This document shows, piece by piece, positions 51,160 through 59,299 of a stretch of DNA of 64,000 nucleotides. Numbering within the stretch: position 1 is the first letter of the stretch; every line of letters starts with the position of its first letter. The stretch covers positions 5,828,001-5,892,000 of the forward strand of contig NZ_WING01000001.1 of NCBI RefSeq assembly GCF_009793335.1, in the 5' to 3' direction. The notes under the pieces are model-generated. The model made no database searches, was not told the DNA's origin, and saw only the letters and a list, made by a program, of their open reading frames with translations. Source of the DNA: Actinomadura sp. J1-007 (GTDB lineage: Bacteria; Actinomycetota; Actinomycetes; Streptosporangiales; Streptosporangiaceae). Both the position numbers and the translations under genes were made by a program.

Positions 51160-52277
51160 GGCCCGGTCACCAGGGCGTCCGCGAAGCGGCTCCAGGGCTC
51201 CCCGCCGAATCCGAGCAGCAGCCGCACCCGGAGCAGCGGGGACCTGACCGCGATCGGCCACAGCACCCGTTCGCACAGCTCGGCGGGGTCGGCGGCGGCG
51301 TCGACCGAGTTGACGACCACGGTGACGGGCGGTCCGAGCGCCTCCAGCGCGTGGATCAGCCCGCGCCCGCCGTCGGCGCGCAGGCCGAGCGCGGTCGCGA
51401 TGGCCGCGGACATCTCGGCGGTCGTCCGGCCGGTGGCGTCGAGGGCCGCGTCCACGCTCCCGAACGGCAGCCCGCCGTCGCGCTCCCGCTGCGAGACCCG
51501 CGCCCGGTAGGCGGGCAGCGCGGGCCCGACCAGCTCCGCCACGGCGGTCGCCGCCTCCGCCCCGCTCACCACGACGACGCCGCCCGCGGAGTCGTCCCCG
51601 ATCCACTCCGCCAGGGCGCGCTTCAACGGGGTGTCCGGGTCGCTCCGGCCCGCCGTCGGGACCCGGAACCGCCGGTCGTTGACGCTGTCGTCCACGACCA
51701 GGTACTCGCGCAGCCAGGGGAGGTGCCTCAGCAGCGCGTCGACGCCGATCATCCAGCTCGCGTCCCGGAGGTCGGTGACGACGCTGACGACGACGCCGCA
51801 GACCTCCCCGGCGGCGTTCAGCGCCGCCGCGCCGCTGAAGCCGCGCTCGATGACCGGGCCCTTGGCGTCCCGGGGGATGATCTCCACCCGCTCGCCGTAC
51901 AGGTCGTACCCGCTGAGGCGGCCGAACGCGGTGAGCCCGCCCGCCTCGGCGCCCTCCCGGAACCCGAAGCTGCGCACCACCTCGTCCACGGTCCACTTGC
52001 GGCGCAGCCGGACCCGCGGCGCGCCCTCCACGGGCGCGGCCAGCCGCAGCACCGCGACGTCGCCGCGGTGGCCCTCGTCCGAGGGCGGCACCAGGTCGCG
52101 GACGGCCGCCTTGATCCCGCCGTCGCCGCCCCGCGCGCGCACGACCGCCCCGGCGTCCGGGTCGAGCACGTGCGCGCAGGTCAGCACGTGCTCCTCGTCG
52201 AGCAGGGTGCCGCCGCCGCGAACGCGTCCCTCGACGTCGTCGACGCGCACGAGCCACGGGCCGGGGGACTGCCTCAT
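51156..52277 (-). CDS. Cytoplasmic trypsin-like serine protease with NTPase-like C-terminal domain
   Basis: 373 residues from ATG 52277. The trypsin domain occupies residues 1-190: His36 (VLTCAHVLD), Asp73 (GDVAVLRL), Ser148 (ERGFSGAAAL, not the classical G-D-S-G-G). No signal peptide, so it is cytoplasmic. Residues about 230-373 resemble a P-loop NTPase fold without a Walker A: GGVVVVSGAEAATAV at the first strand and PPVTVVVNSVDAAADP at the Walker B position; this could be an inactivated STAND-type domain (inference). First gene of the seven-gene operon; founding partner of the Trypco1 protein. Confidence 0.85.
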   Translation of the reverse strand: MRQSPGPWLVRVDDVEGRVRGGGTLLDEEHVLTCAHVLDPDAGAVVRARGGDGGIKAAVRDLVPPSDEGHRGDVAVLRLAAPVEGAPRVRLRRKWTVDEVVRSFGFREGAEAGGLTAFGRLSGYDLYGERVEIIPRDAKGPVIERGFSGAAALNAAGEVCGVVVSVVTDLRDASWMIGVDALLRHLPWLREYLVVDDSVNDRRFRVPTAGRSDPDTPLKRALAEWIGDDSAGGVVVVSGAEAATAVAELVGPALPAYRARVSQRERDGGLPFGSVDAALDATGRTTAEMSAAIATALGLRADGGRGLIHALEALGPPVTVVVNSVDAAADPAELCERVLWPIAVRSPLLRVRLLLGFGGEPWSRFADALVTGP

Positions 52278-52336
52278 GCCGTTTCACGGTACGCGCGGAC
52301 AGGCGCGGCGTCAGTACGTTCCCGGGCCGGGCGCGA

Positions 52337-53248
52337 TCAGCGCAGGAGCGCCTCGGCGCGCGCGACGACCTCCCGGCAGAACGGCCCGACGGCGTCCGGG
52401 TCGTCCACGAACTGGGACGGCTTGATGCAGAACGTCGTGAAACCCTCAGCGACCTGCTCGGGGATGCTCTCCAGCGCGGGCGCGAGCGGCGCGGGGGAGT
52501 GGTCGTCGGGGAACGTGGGCCGGACCCCGCCGATCATCTCCAGTTCGCGGCCCCCGAGGGCGGCGCGCAGCCGGGCGAGGTCGTCCGGCGTGGGGCGGCC
52601 GAGCGGGTGGAAGCCGTGCCCGTAGCGGAGCAGGCGGTGCAGGAGCCGGTCGTGCAGGTGCTGCCCGCCGAACCACATGCGCGGCCCGTCCGGCCGGTGC
52701 GCGCGGGGCTCGAAGTGGACGTCGGAGAACGAGAAGTGCTTCCCGGAGTAGGAGACGGGGGAGCCGCGCCAGAGCAGGTCCCAGATCTCCAGCTGCTCGT
52801 CGAGGATCTCGCCGCGCTGGTGGAACGGCACGCCGAGCGCGGCGTACTCGTCGCGGCTCCAGCTCACCGTCGGCTGGACGACCAGTCGGCCCTCGGAGAG
52901 CAGGTCGAGCGTGCCGATGTCGCGGGCGAGGGCCAGCGGGTGCCGGAGCGGCGCGAGGATCGCGGCGGCGGCGAGGCGCAGGGCGGTCGTCGCGGAGGCG
53001 ATCGCGCTGAGCAGGATCAGCGAGCCCGGCCACGGGGTGGACGGGTCCTGGTTGCCGGGCAGCGCGTACTCGCGGGGGTTGCCCATCACGCCCGCGGCGG
53101 ACGCGTCGCGGCCGAGGACGACGTGCTCGCTCACCATGACGGCGTCGAACCCGGCGTCCTCGGCCTCGCGGGCCCAGCGGACGAAGGCCCGCAGGTCGCG
53201 GGTGAGGGTCTGGTTCTCGCTGAGGACGAGGACGAAGCGTGGCGTCAT
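52337..53248 (-). CDS. LLM-class flavin-dependent (F420/FMN) oxidoreductase
   Basis: 303 residues from ATG 53248. Luciferase-like barrel: FVRWAREAEDAGFDAVMVSEHVVLG, LLSAIASATTALRLAAAAILAPLRHPLALARDIGTLDLLSEGRL, WSRDEYAALGVPFHQRGEILDEQLEIWDLLW, FGGQHLHDRLLHRLLRYGHGFHPLG. The protein belongs to the TIGR03619-type F420-dependent group. Operator G lies 10 bases upstream of its start, so it appears to be in the MarR-controlled regulon. It is 59 bases from the protease gene in the same direction but has its own operator. Confidence 0.9.
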   Translation of the reverse strand: MTPRFVLVLSENQTLTRDLRAFVRWAREAEDAGFDAVMVSEHVVLGRDASAAGVMGNPREYALPGNQDPSTPWPGSLILLSAIASATTALRLAAAAILAPLRHPLALARDIGTLDLLSEGRLVVQPTVSWSRDEYAALGVPFHQRGEILDEQLEIWDLLWRGSPVSYSGKHFSFSDVHFEPRAHRPDGPRMWFGGQHLHDRLLHRLLRYGHGFHPLGRPTPDDLARLRAALGGRELEMIGGVRPTFPDDHSPAPLAPALESIPEQVAEGFTTFCIKPSQFVDDPDAVGPFCREVVARAEALLR

Positions 53249-53257
53249 CCCGCGATC

Positions 53258-53271
53258 GTAAGGCCCCAAAC
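53258..53271 (-). promoter_or_regulatory. Operator G upstream of the LLM oxidoreductase
   Basis: On the minus strand GTTTGGGGCCTTAC, 12 of 14 identities with operator E. It lies 10 bases upstream of the LLM start, where the transcription start would fall. No clear -10 was identified. Confidence 0.6.
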
Positions 53272-53356
53272 GAGTTGTCGGCCAGAGGGGAGCGCGCGAA
53301 TCCCGTCCGAGGCGCACGGACGGTTCGTACGGAGCGCGTCCACGCCCGGAGCGCGC

Positions 53357-53929
53357 CTACGCGCGGGGGCGGCGGCCCGAGCGCCGCGGCGGGGGAGGGG
53401 ACTCGGCGCGCAGGGCCGTGCGCCGCTCGTCGCCGTTCGCCTCCAGGTGGGTGACGACCGAGCGGAGCGTCTGGGCGAGCGTCTCGTTCTGCGGGCGGCT
53501 GAGGCCCTCGACCACGAACGCCTCCTCGGCGTTGAACGCGGGGAACAGGCCCTGCATGAGGTCCTGCCCCTTGTCGGTCAGGCGCAGCAGGACCAGGCGC
53601 CCGTCGGTGGCGTGCGAGCCGCGCTCGATCAGGCCGCGCCCTTCGAGGGTCTTGACGACGCCGGTGAGGGTGCCCTTGGAGATGCCCGCCTCCTCGGCGA
53701 CGTGCCGCGTCTCCATCTCGTCCCAGATCCACACGACCCAGAGCACCACGAACGCCGTCCAGGTGAGGTCGGCCCCGCGCAGCACCGAGCTCTCGAAATG
53801 CTGCCGGATCGCCGCCGCGGCGCGGTAGATGTTGGAGACCGCCATCATCGCGTCGTGGCGCAGCGGGACGTCCCCGAGCCGGCGCTGGATCGCCTGCTCG
53901 GTCTCTTGCAGCGTGTGGTGCCCGGTCAC
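53357..53929 (-). CDS. MarR-family transcriptional regulator
   Basis: 190 residues from GTG 53929 (AAGGGGG upstream). Winged helix-turn-helix: ETRHVAEEAGISKGTLTGVVKTLEGRGLIERGSHATDGRLVLLRLTDKGQDLM, about residues 75-130, preceded by the dimerisation helices. It is divergent from the APC permease gene and operator D lies between them. As the only MarR regulator near the seven palindromic sites, it is the prime candidate repressor; the inducer is probably an aromatic or its CoA/amide derivative (inference). Confidence 0.9.
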   Translation of the reverse strand: MTGHHTLQETEQAIQRRLGDVPLRHDAMMAVSNIYRAAAAIRQHFESSVLRGADLTWTAFVVLWVVWIWDEMETRHVAEEAGISKGTLTGVVKTLEGRGLIERGSHATDGRLVLLRLTDKGQDLMQGLFPAFNAEEAFVVEGLSRPQNETLAQTLRSVVTHLEANGDERRTALRAESPPPPRRSGRRPRA

Positions 53930-53963
53930 GGTGCCCCCTTCGTCGGCGGCACCGAATCTACCC

Positions 53964-54014
53964 TTGTCAGGCGCGGCCGGAGTCCGTACTCTCGCAAATC
54001 GTGCGGGCCCAAAC
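53964..54014 (+). promoter_or_regulatory. Promoter and operator D upstream of the APC permease
   Basis: TTGTCA (53964-53969), 17-base spacer, TACTCT (53987-53992). Operator GTGCGGGCCCAAAC spans 54001-54014, centred within an outer ATCGT...ACGAT inverted pair (53998-54017). It lies at the expected start of transcription of the permease and upstream of the MarR gene. Confidence 0.7.
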
Positions 54015-54035
54015 GATCCGGCTCTGGAGTTGCGC

Positions 54036-55505
54036 ATGGCGGTCCCCGACGTCCTCCCGTCCGGCTCCGAACCCGGCCCCGGCCCCGCGCGCGCAACGGC
54101 CCGCCGCCGGATCGGCGTCCCCGGGATCGTCTTCTTCGTCGTCGCCGCGTCCGCGCCGCTGACCGTCGCCGCGGGCGGCCTGCCCACCTCGTTCGCCGTG
54201 ACCGGCGTGACGGGGATACCGCTGCTGTACGTGGTGCTGGCCGTCCTGCTCGCCGCGTTCACCGGCGGGTACGCGGCGATGAGCCGTTCGGTGTCCAACG
54301 CCGGGGCCTTCTACGCGTACGTCACGCACGGGCTCGGGCGCGTCCCGGGCGTCGGCGCGGCGTTCGTCGCGCTCGTCAGCTACAACACCATGCAGATCGG
54401 GCTGTACGGCCTGTTCGGGTTCACGACCGCCGACCTGCTCAAGACCAAGGCGCACCTGGACGTGCCGTGGTGGGCGGCGGCGCTCGCCGGGGCGGCGGCC
54501 GTCGCGGTGCTCGGGTTCCGCCGGATCGACCTCAACGCGCGGGTGCTCGGCGTGCTGCTCGCCGTCGAGTTCCTCACCGTGCTGGTCTTCGACGCCGGGC
54601 AGCTCGCGGGCGCGCCGTCGGGTGTGTCGTTCGGCCCGCTCGGCGTGGACGCGGCGCGGGACGGCGCGGTCGGCGCCGCGTTCTGCTTCGCGATGGCGAG
54701 CTTCATGGGCTTCGAGGCCGCGGCGATCTACAGCGAGGAGTGCCGCGACCCGCGCCGCACGGTCGGCCGCGCCACGTACGCCGCGGTCGCGCTGATCGGC
54801 GTCTTCTACGCGTTCACCGCCTGGGCCATGACGGTCGGGACCGGCGCGGAGGACATCGCCCGCCGCGCCCGCGAGGACGGCCCGGGTCTCGTCTTCGCGC
54901 TCGCCGAGCAGCACGTCGGCGCGCTCTTCGCCGACCTCGCGCAGGTGTTCCTCGTGACGAGCCTGTTCGCGGCGCTGCTGTCGTTCCACAACGCGGTCGC
55001 GCGCTACTTCTTCTCGCTCGGCCGCGAAGGGGTGCTGCCCGGCGTCCTCGGCCGCACGCACCCGCGGCACCGTTCGCCGCACGCCGGGTCGGCGGCGCAG
55101 AGCGCGCTCGCGGTCCTCGCGGTCGCCGCCTTCGCGGCCGCGGGCGAGGACCCGGTGCTGACGCTGTTCAACTGGTTCACCAACCTCGGCGCGCTCGGCG
55201 TCATCCTGCTGCTCGCGCTGACCTCGGCGGCGGTGGTCCGCCACTTCGCCCGCGACCCGCGCGGCGAGAACGCCTGGAACCGCCTCGCCGCGCCGGTCCT
55301 GTCGGGCCTCGGCCTCGCCGCCGTGTTCGTCGCGTGCCTGCTGAACTTCGACGCCCTCCTCGGCGCCGACCGGGACTCCGCGCTGGTCTGGCTGCTGCCC
55401 GGCCTGCTCCTCGCGGCGGCCGTCGCCGGCCTGCTCCACGCCGCGTACCTGCGGGCGGCCCGCCCGGACGCCTACGCCCGGATCGGCCGCCCGCCCGGCG
55501 CGTGA
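54036..55505 (+). CDS. APC-family amino acid/amine permease
   Basis: 489 residues from ATG 54036 with GGAG upstream. About 12 membrane helices: IGVPGIVFFVVAASAPLTVAAGG (TM1 with the substrate-site helix break), GGYAAMSRSVSNAGAFYAYVTHGLG, FCFAMASFMGFEAAAIYSEE (TM6 motif), RATYAAVALIGVFYAFTAWAM, LFADLAQVFLVTSLFAALLSFHNAVARYFFSLGREGVLP. The family takes up amino acids or amines with protons. Its operator puts it with the GS-like ligase, suggesting it imports the amine or amino acid that is gamma-glutamylated (inference). Confidence 0.92.
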   Translation: MAVPDVLPSGSEPGPGPARATARRRIGVPGIVFFVVAASAPLTVAAGGLPTSFAVTGVTGIPLLYVVLAVLLAAFTGGYAAMSRSVSNAGAFYAYVTHGLGRVPGVGAAFVALVSYNTMQIGLYGLFGFTTADLLKTKAHLDVPWWAAALAGAAAVAVLGFRRIDLNARVLGVLLAVEFLTVLVFDAGQLAGAPSGVSFGPLGVDAARDGAVGAAFCFAMASFMGFEAAAIYSEECRDPRRTVGRATYAAVALIGVFYAFTAWAMTVGTGAEDIARRAREDGPGLVFALAEQHVGALFADLAQVFLVTSLFAALLSFHNAVARYFFSLGREGVLPGVLGRTHPRHRSPHAGSAAQSALAVLAVAAFAAAGEDPVLTLFNWFTNLGALGVILLLALTSAAVVRHFARDPRGENAWNRLAAPVLSGLGLAAVFVACLLNFDALLGADRDSALVWLLPGLLLAAAVAGLLHAAYLRAARPDAYARIGRPPGA

Positions 55506-55549
55506 CGGCCCGCCCCGCGCGGCGCTCGGGCGCTCGGGCGGCCGGCCGC

Positions 55550-56338
55550 TCAGGCGAGGCGGCGGCCGCCCGCCCAGGTCACGCCGACCTGCCGGTGGTA
55601 CGCGCCGATGACCTCCCGGACCTCCAGCGCCGCGAGCTCCTCGGTCGGCGCGTCGTACAGGCGCAGCTCGGCGTCGCCGCGCCACGCCCGGCCCGCCTCG
55701 AACGACGCGGCGCCCGACTCGACCAGCTCGTCCAGCGCGGGCGCGCCGTCCACCTCGATGGACGGCAGGAACCGGTGGTGCGCCATCGGATGGGCGTTGA
55801 CGAACCCGTTGGTCTCGGACGGCCCGGTCAGGGTGACGACCGCCTCGGCGAGGCGGCGGTCGCCCGCGGCGAGCGTCGCGCCGAACCGCCCGCCGGGAGC
55901 GAGCCGGGGCGCCGCCCGCCCGAACGGGTGCGGCCGCGTCTGGTGGATCGAGCCCAGCTTCTTCGGATACCCCTGGTGCAGGCCGCGCGCGAGGGCGAAG
56001 TCCTTGTCGACCCAGATGTAGACGCACCGCGAGTACGTCCGGCCCTCGAACGAGCAGCGGACGACGACGAAGCACTCCTTGTACTGGGAGCGGACCGGGT
56101 CGAGCAGCTCCTCGGCGGAGTCCGAGCACGACTGCCAGTCGGCCCAGATCACCGCGACCGCGCCCGGGTCGTCCGGGGCGGGCTCCAGGGGCGCGGGCAG
56201 CAGCTCGGCGACGCGGGCCGGGTCGGTGCGGTACTCCACGGTGAGCAGGTCGCCGGAGTAGTGCCACGGCGGCGCGGGGATCAGCGACGAGCGCCCCGTC
56301 GCGGTCCTGGGATGGAGGAAGCCTCGCACCGGTGCCAT
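55550..56338 (-). CDS. Acetoacetate decarboxylase-family protein
   Basis: 262 residues from ATG 56338 with GAAGGAGAG upstream. PAPPWHYSGDLLTVEYRTDPARVAELLPAPLEP is the typical start of the acetoacetate decarboxylase-like fold; ECFVVVRCSFEGRTYSRCVYIWVDKDFALARGLHQGYPKKLGSIHQTR holds the family Lys region. Related enzymes act as decarboxylases, cyclases or dehydratases, so the reaction is uncertain. Its promoter has operator E. Divergent from the GS-like gene, sharing the intergenic region with operator F. Confidence 0.83.
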   Translation of the reverse strand: MAPVRGFLHPRTATGRSSLIPAPPWHYSGDLLTVEYRTDPARVAELLPAPLEPAPDDPGAVAVIWADWQSCSDSAEELLDPVRSQYKECFVVVRCSFEGRTYSRCVYIWVDKDFALARGLHQGYPKKLGSIHQTRPHPFGRAAPRLAPGGRFGATLAAGDRRLAEAVVTLTGPSETNGFVNAHPMAHHRFLPSIEVDGAPALDELVESGAASFEAGRAWRGDAELRLYDAPTEELAALEVREVIGAYHRQVGVTWAGGRRLA

Positions 56339-56371
56339 CGCGCTCTCCTTCGGGTCGCCGCGCCGCATGTC

Positions 56372-56413
56372 GTTTGGGCCCGTACGTTATGCGCCCGCGC
56401 CCCGGTTTGTCAC
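56372..56413 (-). promoter_or_regulatory. Promoter and operator E of the acetoacetate decarboxylase-like gene
   Basis: Minus-strand -35 GTGACA (56413-56408), 18-base spacer, -10 TAACGT (56389-56384). Operator GTTTGGGCCCGTAC lies at 56372-56385 on the plus strand and overlaps the end of the -10 element and the start site. Confidence 0.65.
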
Positions 56414-56448
56414 CCGCCCCGGTGATCGCGCCGTCTCCCGCCGGACCC

Positions 56449-56489
56449 TTGCCAGGGCCGGGACGCCCCCATATGGTTTGAGCCCAAAT
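56449..56489 (+). promoter_or_regulatory. Promoter and operator F of the GS-like gene
   Basis: TTGCCA (56449-56454), 17-base spacer, TATGGT (56472-56477). Operator GTTTGAGCCCAAAT (56476-56489) begins inside the -10 and covers the start site. This also argues that the gene starts at GTG 56527 and not at the ATG 56488 inside the operator. Confidence 0.7.
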
Positions 56490-56526
56490 GACTTTCGTCG
56501 CCCCGTCCCCCGAGGGGAGAGCCCAG

Positions 56527-57912
56527 GTGAACGGACACGACCCCGAAGGCGCCCGCGACGCCCCCGCCGGCGCCGGCGGCGGTCCGCGCGAGGTGGCGGA
56601 CCGCCTGGCGGGGGAGGGCATCGACGTCGTGCGCGTCACCTACCCCGACCTGGTCGGCATAGACCGCGCCCGGGACGTGCTGGTCGAACGGCTGCCCGAC
56701 GCCGTGGAGCACGGCCTGGCGTTCTGCCGCGCCGTCTACCACACCAGCCCGCAGGGCGACACGGCCGACGTCGCGGGCGGGCTGGACGCCGGGATGCCCG
56801 ACATCCGCGTCCGCCCCGACCTCGCCACGCTCGTCCCGCTGCCGTGGGAGCCCGGCGTCGCGCAGTGCCTCGGCGAGGCGTACGAGCCCGACCGCGACGA
56901 GCCGTGCCCCGAGGGCCCGCGCGAGGTGCTGCGCCGCGCCGTCGAACGGCTCGCGGGCCTCGGCCTCACCGCCGTCGCCGGGCCCGAGCTGGAGTACTAC
57001 CTGTGCGACCCGGACCCCGGCTCGCCCACCGGCTGGAGGCGGTACGGCGGCGGCCCCGGCAGCGTCTACTCCGCCGGCCGCAAGGGCGATCCCGACGGGC
57101 ACCTGCTGCGGACGCTCCGGTACCTGCGCGACCTCGGCCTCGGCGTCACGATGGGCAACCACGAGTTCGGCGTCGGCCAGTTCGAGATCAACCTCGACCA
57201 CTCCGAGGCCCTCGACGCCGCCGACCGCGCGTTCCGCTTCAAGGCCGCCGTCAAGGAGATCGCCCGCACGGAGGGACGGCTCGCGACGTTCATGGCGAGG
57301 CCGTTCAACGACGACGGCGGCTCCGGCTTCCACGTCCACCTGTCGTGCGTGGACGCGACGGGCCACAACGTCTTCGCGAGCGGGGACGGCGACGGGCTGT
57401 CCGACGTCGCCCGCGCCGCGGTCGCGGGGGTGCTGGAGCACGCGCCCGCGCTCGCCGCCCTGCTCAACCCGACGGTCAACTCCTACAAGCGGTTCGGGCC
57501 CGACACGCTCGCGCCGTGGCTGATCGACTGGGGGCTCGACAACCGCAGCGCGATGGTGCGGATCCCGCCCGAGCGCGGCGCCGCGACCCGCATCGAGGTC
57601 CGCCTCGGCGACGCGTCCGCCAACCCGTACCTCGGCATCGCCGGGCTGCTCGCCGCCGTCCACCTCGGCGTCCGCGACAAGCTCGCCGCGCCGCCGCCGC
57701 TGGAGGGGTACGGCTACGACCCCGCGAAGGCGCCCGTCCTGCCCGCCGACCTGCCGTCCGCACTGGGCGCCCTCGCCGCCGACCACGCCCTCGCCGAGGT
57801 GCTCGGCGAACGGTTCGTCGCCTCGTTCCTCGCCTACAAGAGGGACGAGGTCGCGCGCTTCGGCCGCCACGTCACCGACTGGGAGTTCCGCGAGTACGGG
57901 TACCACCTGTAG
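56527..57912 (+). CDS. Glutamine synthetase-like gamma-glutamyl ligase
   Basis: 461 residues from GTG 56527 with GAGGGGAG upstream. Glutamine synthetase motifs: AGPELEYYL, GVGQFEINLDHSEAL, GSGFHVHLSC (metal and ATP), NPTVNSYKRFGPD, RIPPERGAATRIEVRLGDASANPYL. It lacks the Tyr adenylylation loop context and the N-terminal extension of true GlnA, and is a member of the GlnA3/GlnA4-like branch (gamma-glutamylation of polyamines, ethanolamine or anilines). Whichever amine is used, its partner is likely the GATase at 38890 and the aldehyde/aminotransfer enzymes downstream. It is followed 17 bases later by the P450 gene in one operon. Confidence 0.9.
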   Translation: MNGHDPEGARDAPAGAGGGPREVADRLAGEGIDVVRVTYPDLVGIDRARDVLVERLPDAVEHGLAFCRAVYHTSPQGDTADVAGGLDAGMPDIRVRPDLATLVPLPWEPGVAQCLGEAYEPDRDEPCPEGPREVLRRAVERLAGLGLTAVAGPELEYYLCDPDPGSPTGWRRYGGGPGSVYSAGRKGDPDGHLLRTLRYLRDLGLGVTMGNHEFGVGQFEINLDHSEALDAADRAFRFKAAVKEIARTEGRLATFMARPFNDDGGSGFHVHLSCVDATGHNVFASGDGDGLSDVARAAVAGVLEHAPALAALLNPTVNSYKRFGPDTLAPWLIDWGLDNRSAMVRIPPERGAATRIEVRLGDASANPYLGIAGLLAAVHLGVRDKLAAPPPLEGYGYDPAKAPVLPADLPSALGALAADHALAEVLGERFVASFLAYKRDEVARFGRHVTDWEFREYGYHL

Positions 57913-57929
57913 CCGGCGAAGGAGCCACC

Positions 57930-59177
57930 TTGCCCGACACGACCGCCCTCGACCTCTCCGACCCGGACGGCTTCCTGGACGACGCGGCCCCCTGGCGGGC
58001 GTTCGACGCGCTCCGCCGCGCCGAGCCCGTCCACTGGACGCCCGAGAAGGGCGGCAGCGGGTTCTGGTCGCTCACCCGCCACGCCGACGTCCTCGCCGCC
58101 GACCGCGACACCGCCGCGTTCACCTCCGAACGGTTCGTCAACCTCGAAGAGGTCGACGAGCGGCAGGCGGAGATCCGGCGGTCGATGCTGGAGACCGACG
58201 GGCCCCGGCACCACGCCCTGCGCCGCGTCCTGTCCCGCGAGTTCACCCCCCGCGCCGTCGCCGGGTACGCGACGTTCCTGCGCGGCCTCACCGCCCGCAC
58301 CCTGGACGCCGCGCTCGCCAAGGGCACGTTCGACTTCGTCTCCGAGATCGCCGCCGACTTCCCGATCAACGTGCTGGCCCGGATGCTGGACGTCCCGGAC
58401 GGCGACGCCGAGCGCCTCATCGGCTGGGGCAACCGGATCATCGCCAACACCGACCCCGAGTACGCCGACGTCCTGCTGCACAGCGAGGAGAGCGAGCGCT
58501 ACCGCGACCTGCCGTTCCGCAGCCCCGCGTCGCTGGAGGTCTTCGAGTACGGCCGCGAGCTGGCCGCCCGCCGCCGCGGCGGCGCCGGGACCGACCTGGT
58601 CAGCAGGCTCGTCAACCAGACCCCGCCGGACGGCGAGCCGCTGTCGGCCCGCGACTTCGACAACTACTTCCTGCTCCTGGTCGTCGCCGGCAACGAGACC
58701 ACCCGGCACGCGATCTCGCACGCCATGCGCGCCCTGATCGAGCACCCCGCCGAGGCCGAACGGCTCCGCGCCGACCCCGCGCTCATGCCCGGCGCGGTCG
58801 AGGAGTTCCTGCGCTGGGCGTCGCCGGTCTACCACTTCCGGCGCACCGCGACCCGCGACCTCGACCTGCACGGCCGGACGGTCCGCGAGGGCGACAAGGT
58901 CGTCCTGTGGTTCGCGTCGGCCAACCGCGACGAGGCCGTCTTCGCCGACCCGTACCGCTTCGACGTCACCCGCTCCCCGAACGACCACCTCGCGTTCGGC
59001 AAGGGCGGCCCGCACTTCTGCATGGGCGCGGCGCTCGCCCGCCTGGAGATGCGCGTCATGTTCGAGGAGCTCCTGCCGCGCCTCGCCGGCATCCGCCTCG
59101 CGGGCCCCGTCCGCCGCGTCCGCTCCAACTTCGTCAACGGCATCAAGACCATGCCCGTCACCGTCGCCCTCGCCTGA
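57930..59177 (+). CDS. Cytochrome P450
   Basis: 415 residues from TTG 57930 with AAGGAG five bases upstream. The I-helix is LLLVVAGNETTRHAISHAM, the ExxR motif lies upstream of the meander region (AVEEFLRWASP), and the heme-binding loop is FGKGGPHFCMGAALARLE with the proximal Cys. The sequence resembles the CYP125/CYP124-like group that hydroxylates sterol and lipid substrates, but the context suggests a small catabolic substrate. No ferredoxin gene is adjacent, so redox partners are unknown. Co-transcribed with the GS-like gene. Confidence 0.9.
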   Translation: MPDTTALDLSDPDGFLDDAAPWRAFDALRRAEPVHWTPEKGGSGFWSLTRHADVLAADRDTAAFTSERFVNLEEVDERQAEIRRSMLETDGPRHHALRRVLSREFTPRAVAGYATFLRGLTARTLDAALAKGTFDFVSEIAADFPINVLARMLDVPDGDAERLIGWGNRIIANTDPEYADVLLHSEESERYRDLPFRSPASLEVFEYGRELAARRRGGAGTDLVSRLVNQTPPDGEPLSARDFDNYFLLLVVAGNETTRHAISHAMRALIEHPAEAERLRADPALMPGAVEEFLRWASPVYHFRRTATRDLDLHGRTVREGDKVVLWFASANRDEAVFADPYRFDVTRSPNDHLAFGKGGPHFCMGAALARLEMRVMFEELLPRLAGIRLAGPVRRVRSNFVNGIKTMPVTVALA

Positions 59178-59299
59178 CCGCGCGCAGGCGCGGGCGGGCG
59201 CCTCCCGAAGCGGTCCGGCCCGTCCCCGCGTTCCCCGGACACGGGTCGGCGGGCCGGCCCGGTGCGGGCGGCCCGCCGTTCGGCGCGGGGATGCGCGGG

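Noticed and set aside
56488..56526. ATG 56488 as start of the GS-like gene
   Set aside because: It falls inside operator F at the predicted transcription start; GTG 56527 has a strong Shine-Dalgarno.
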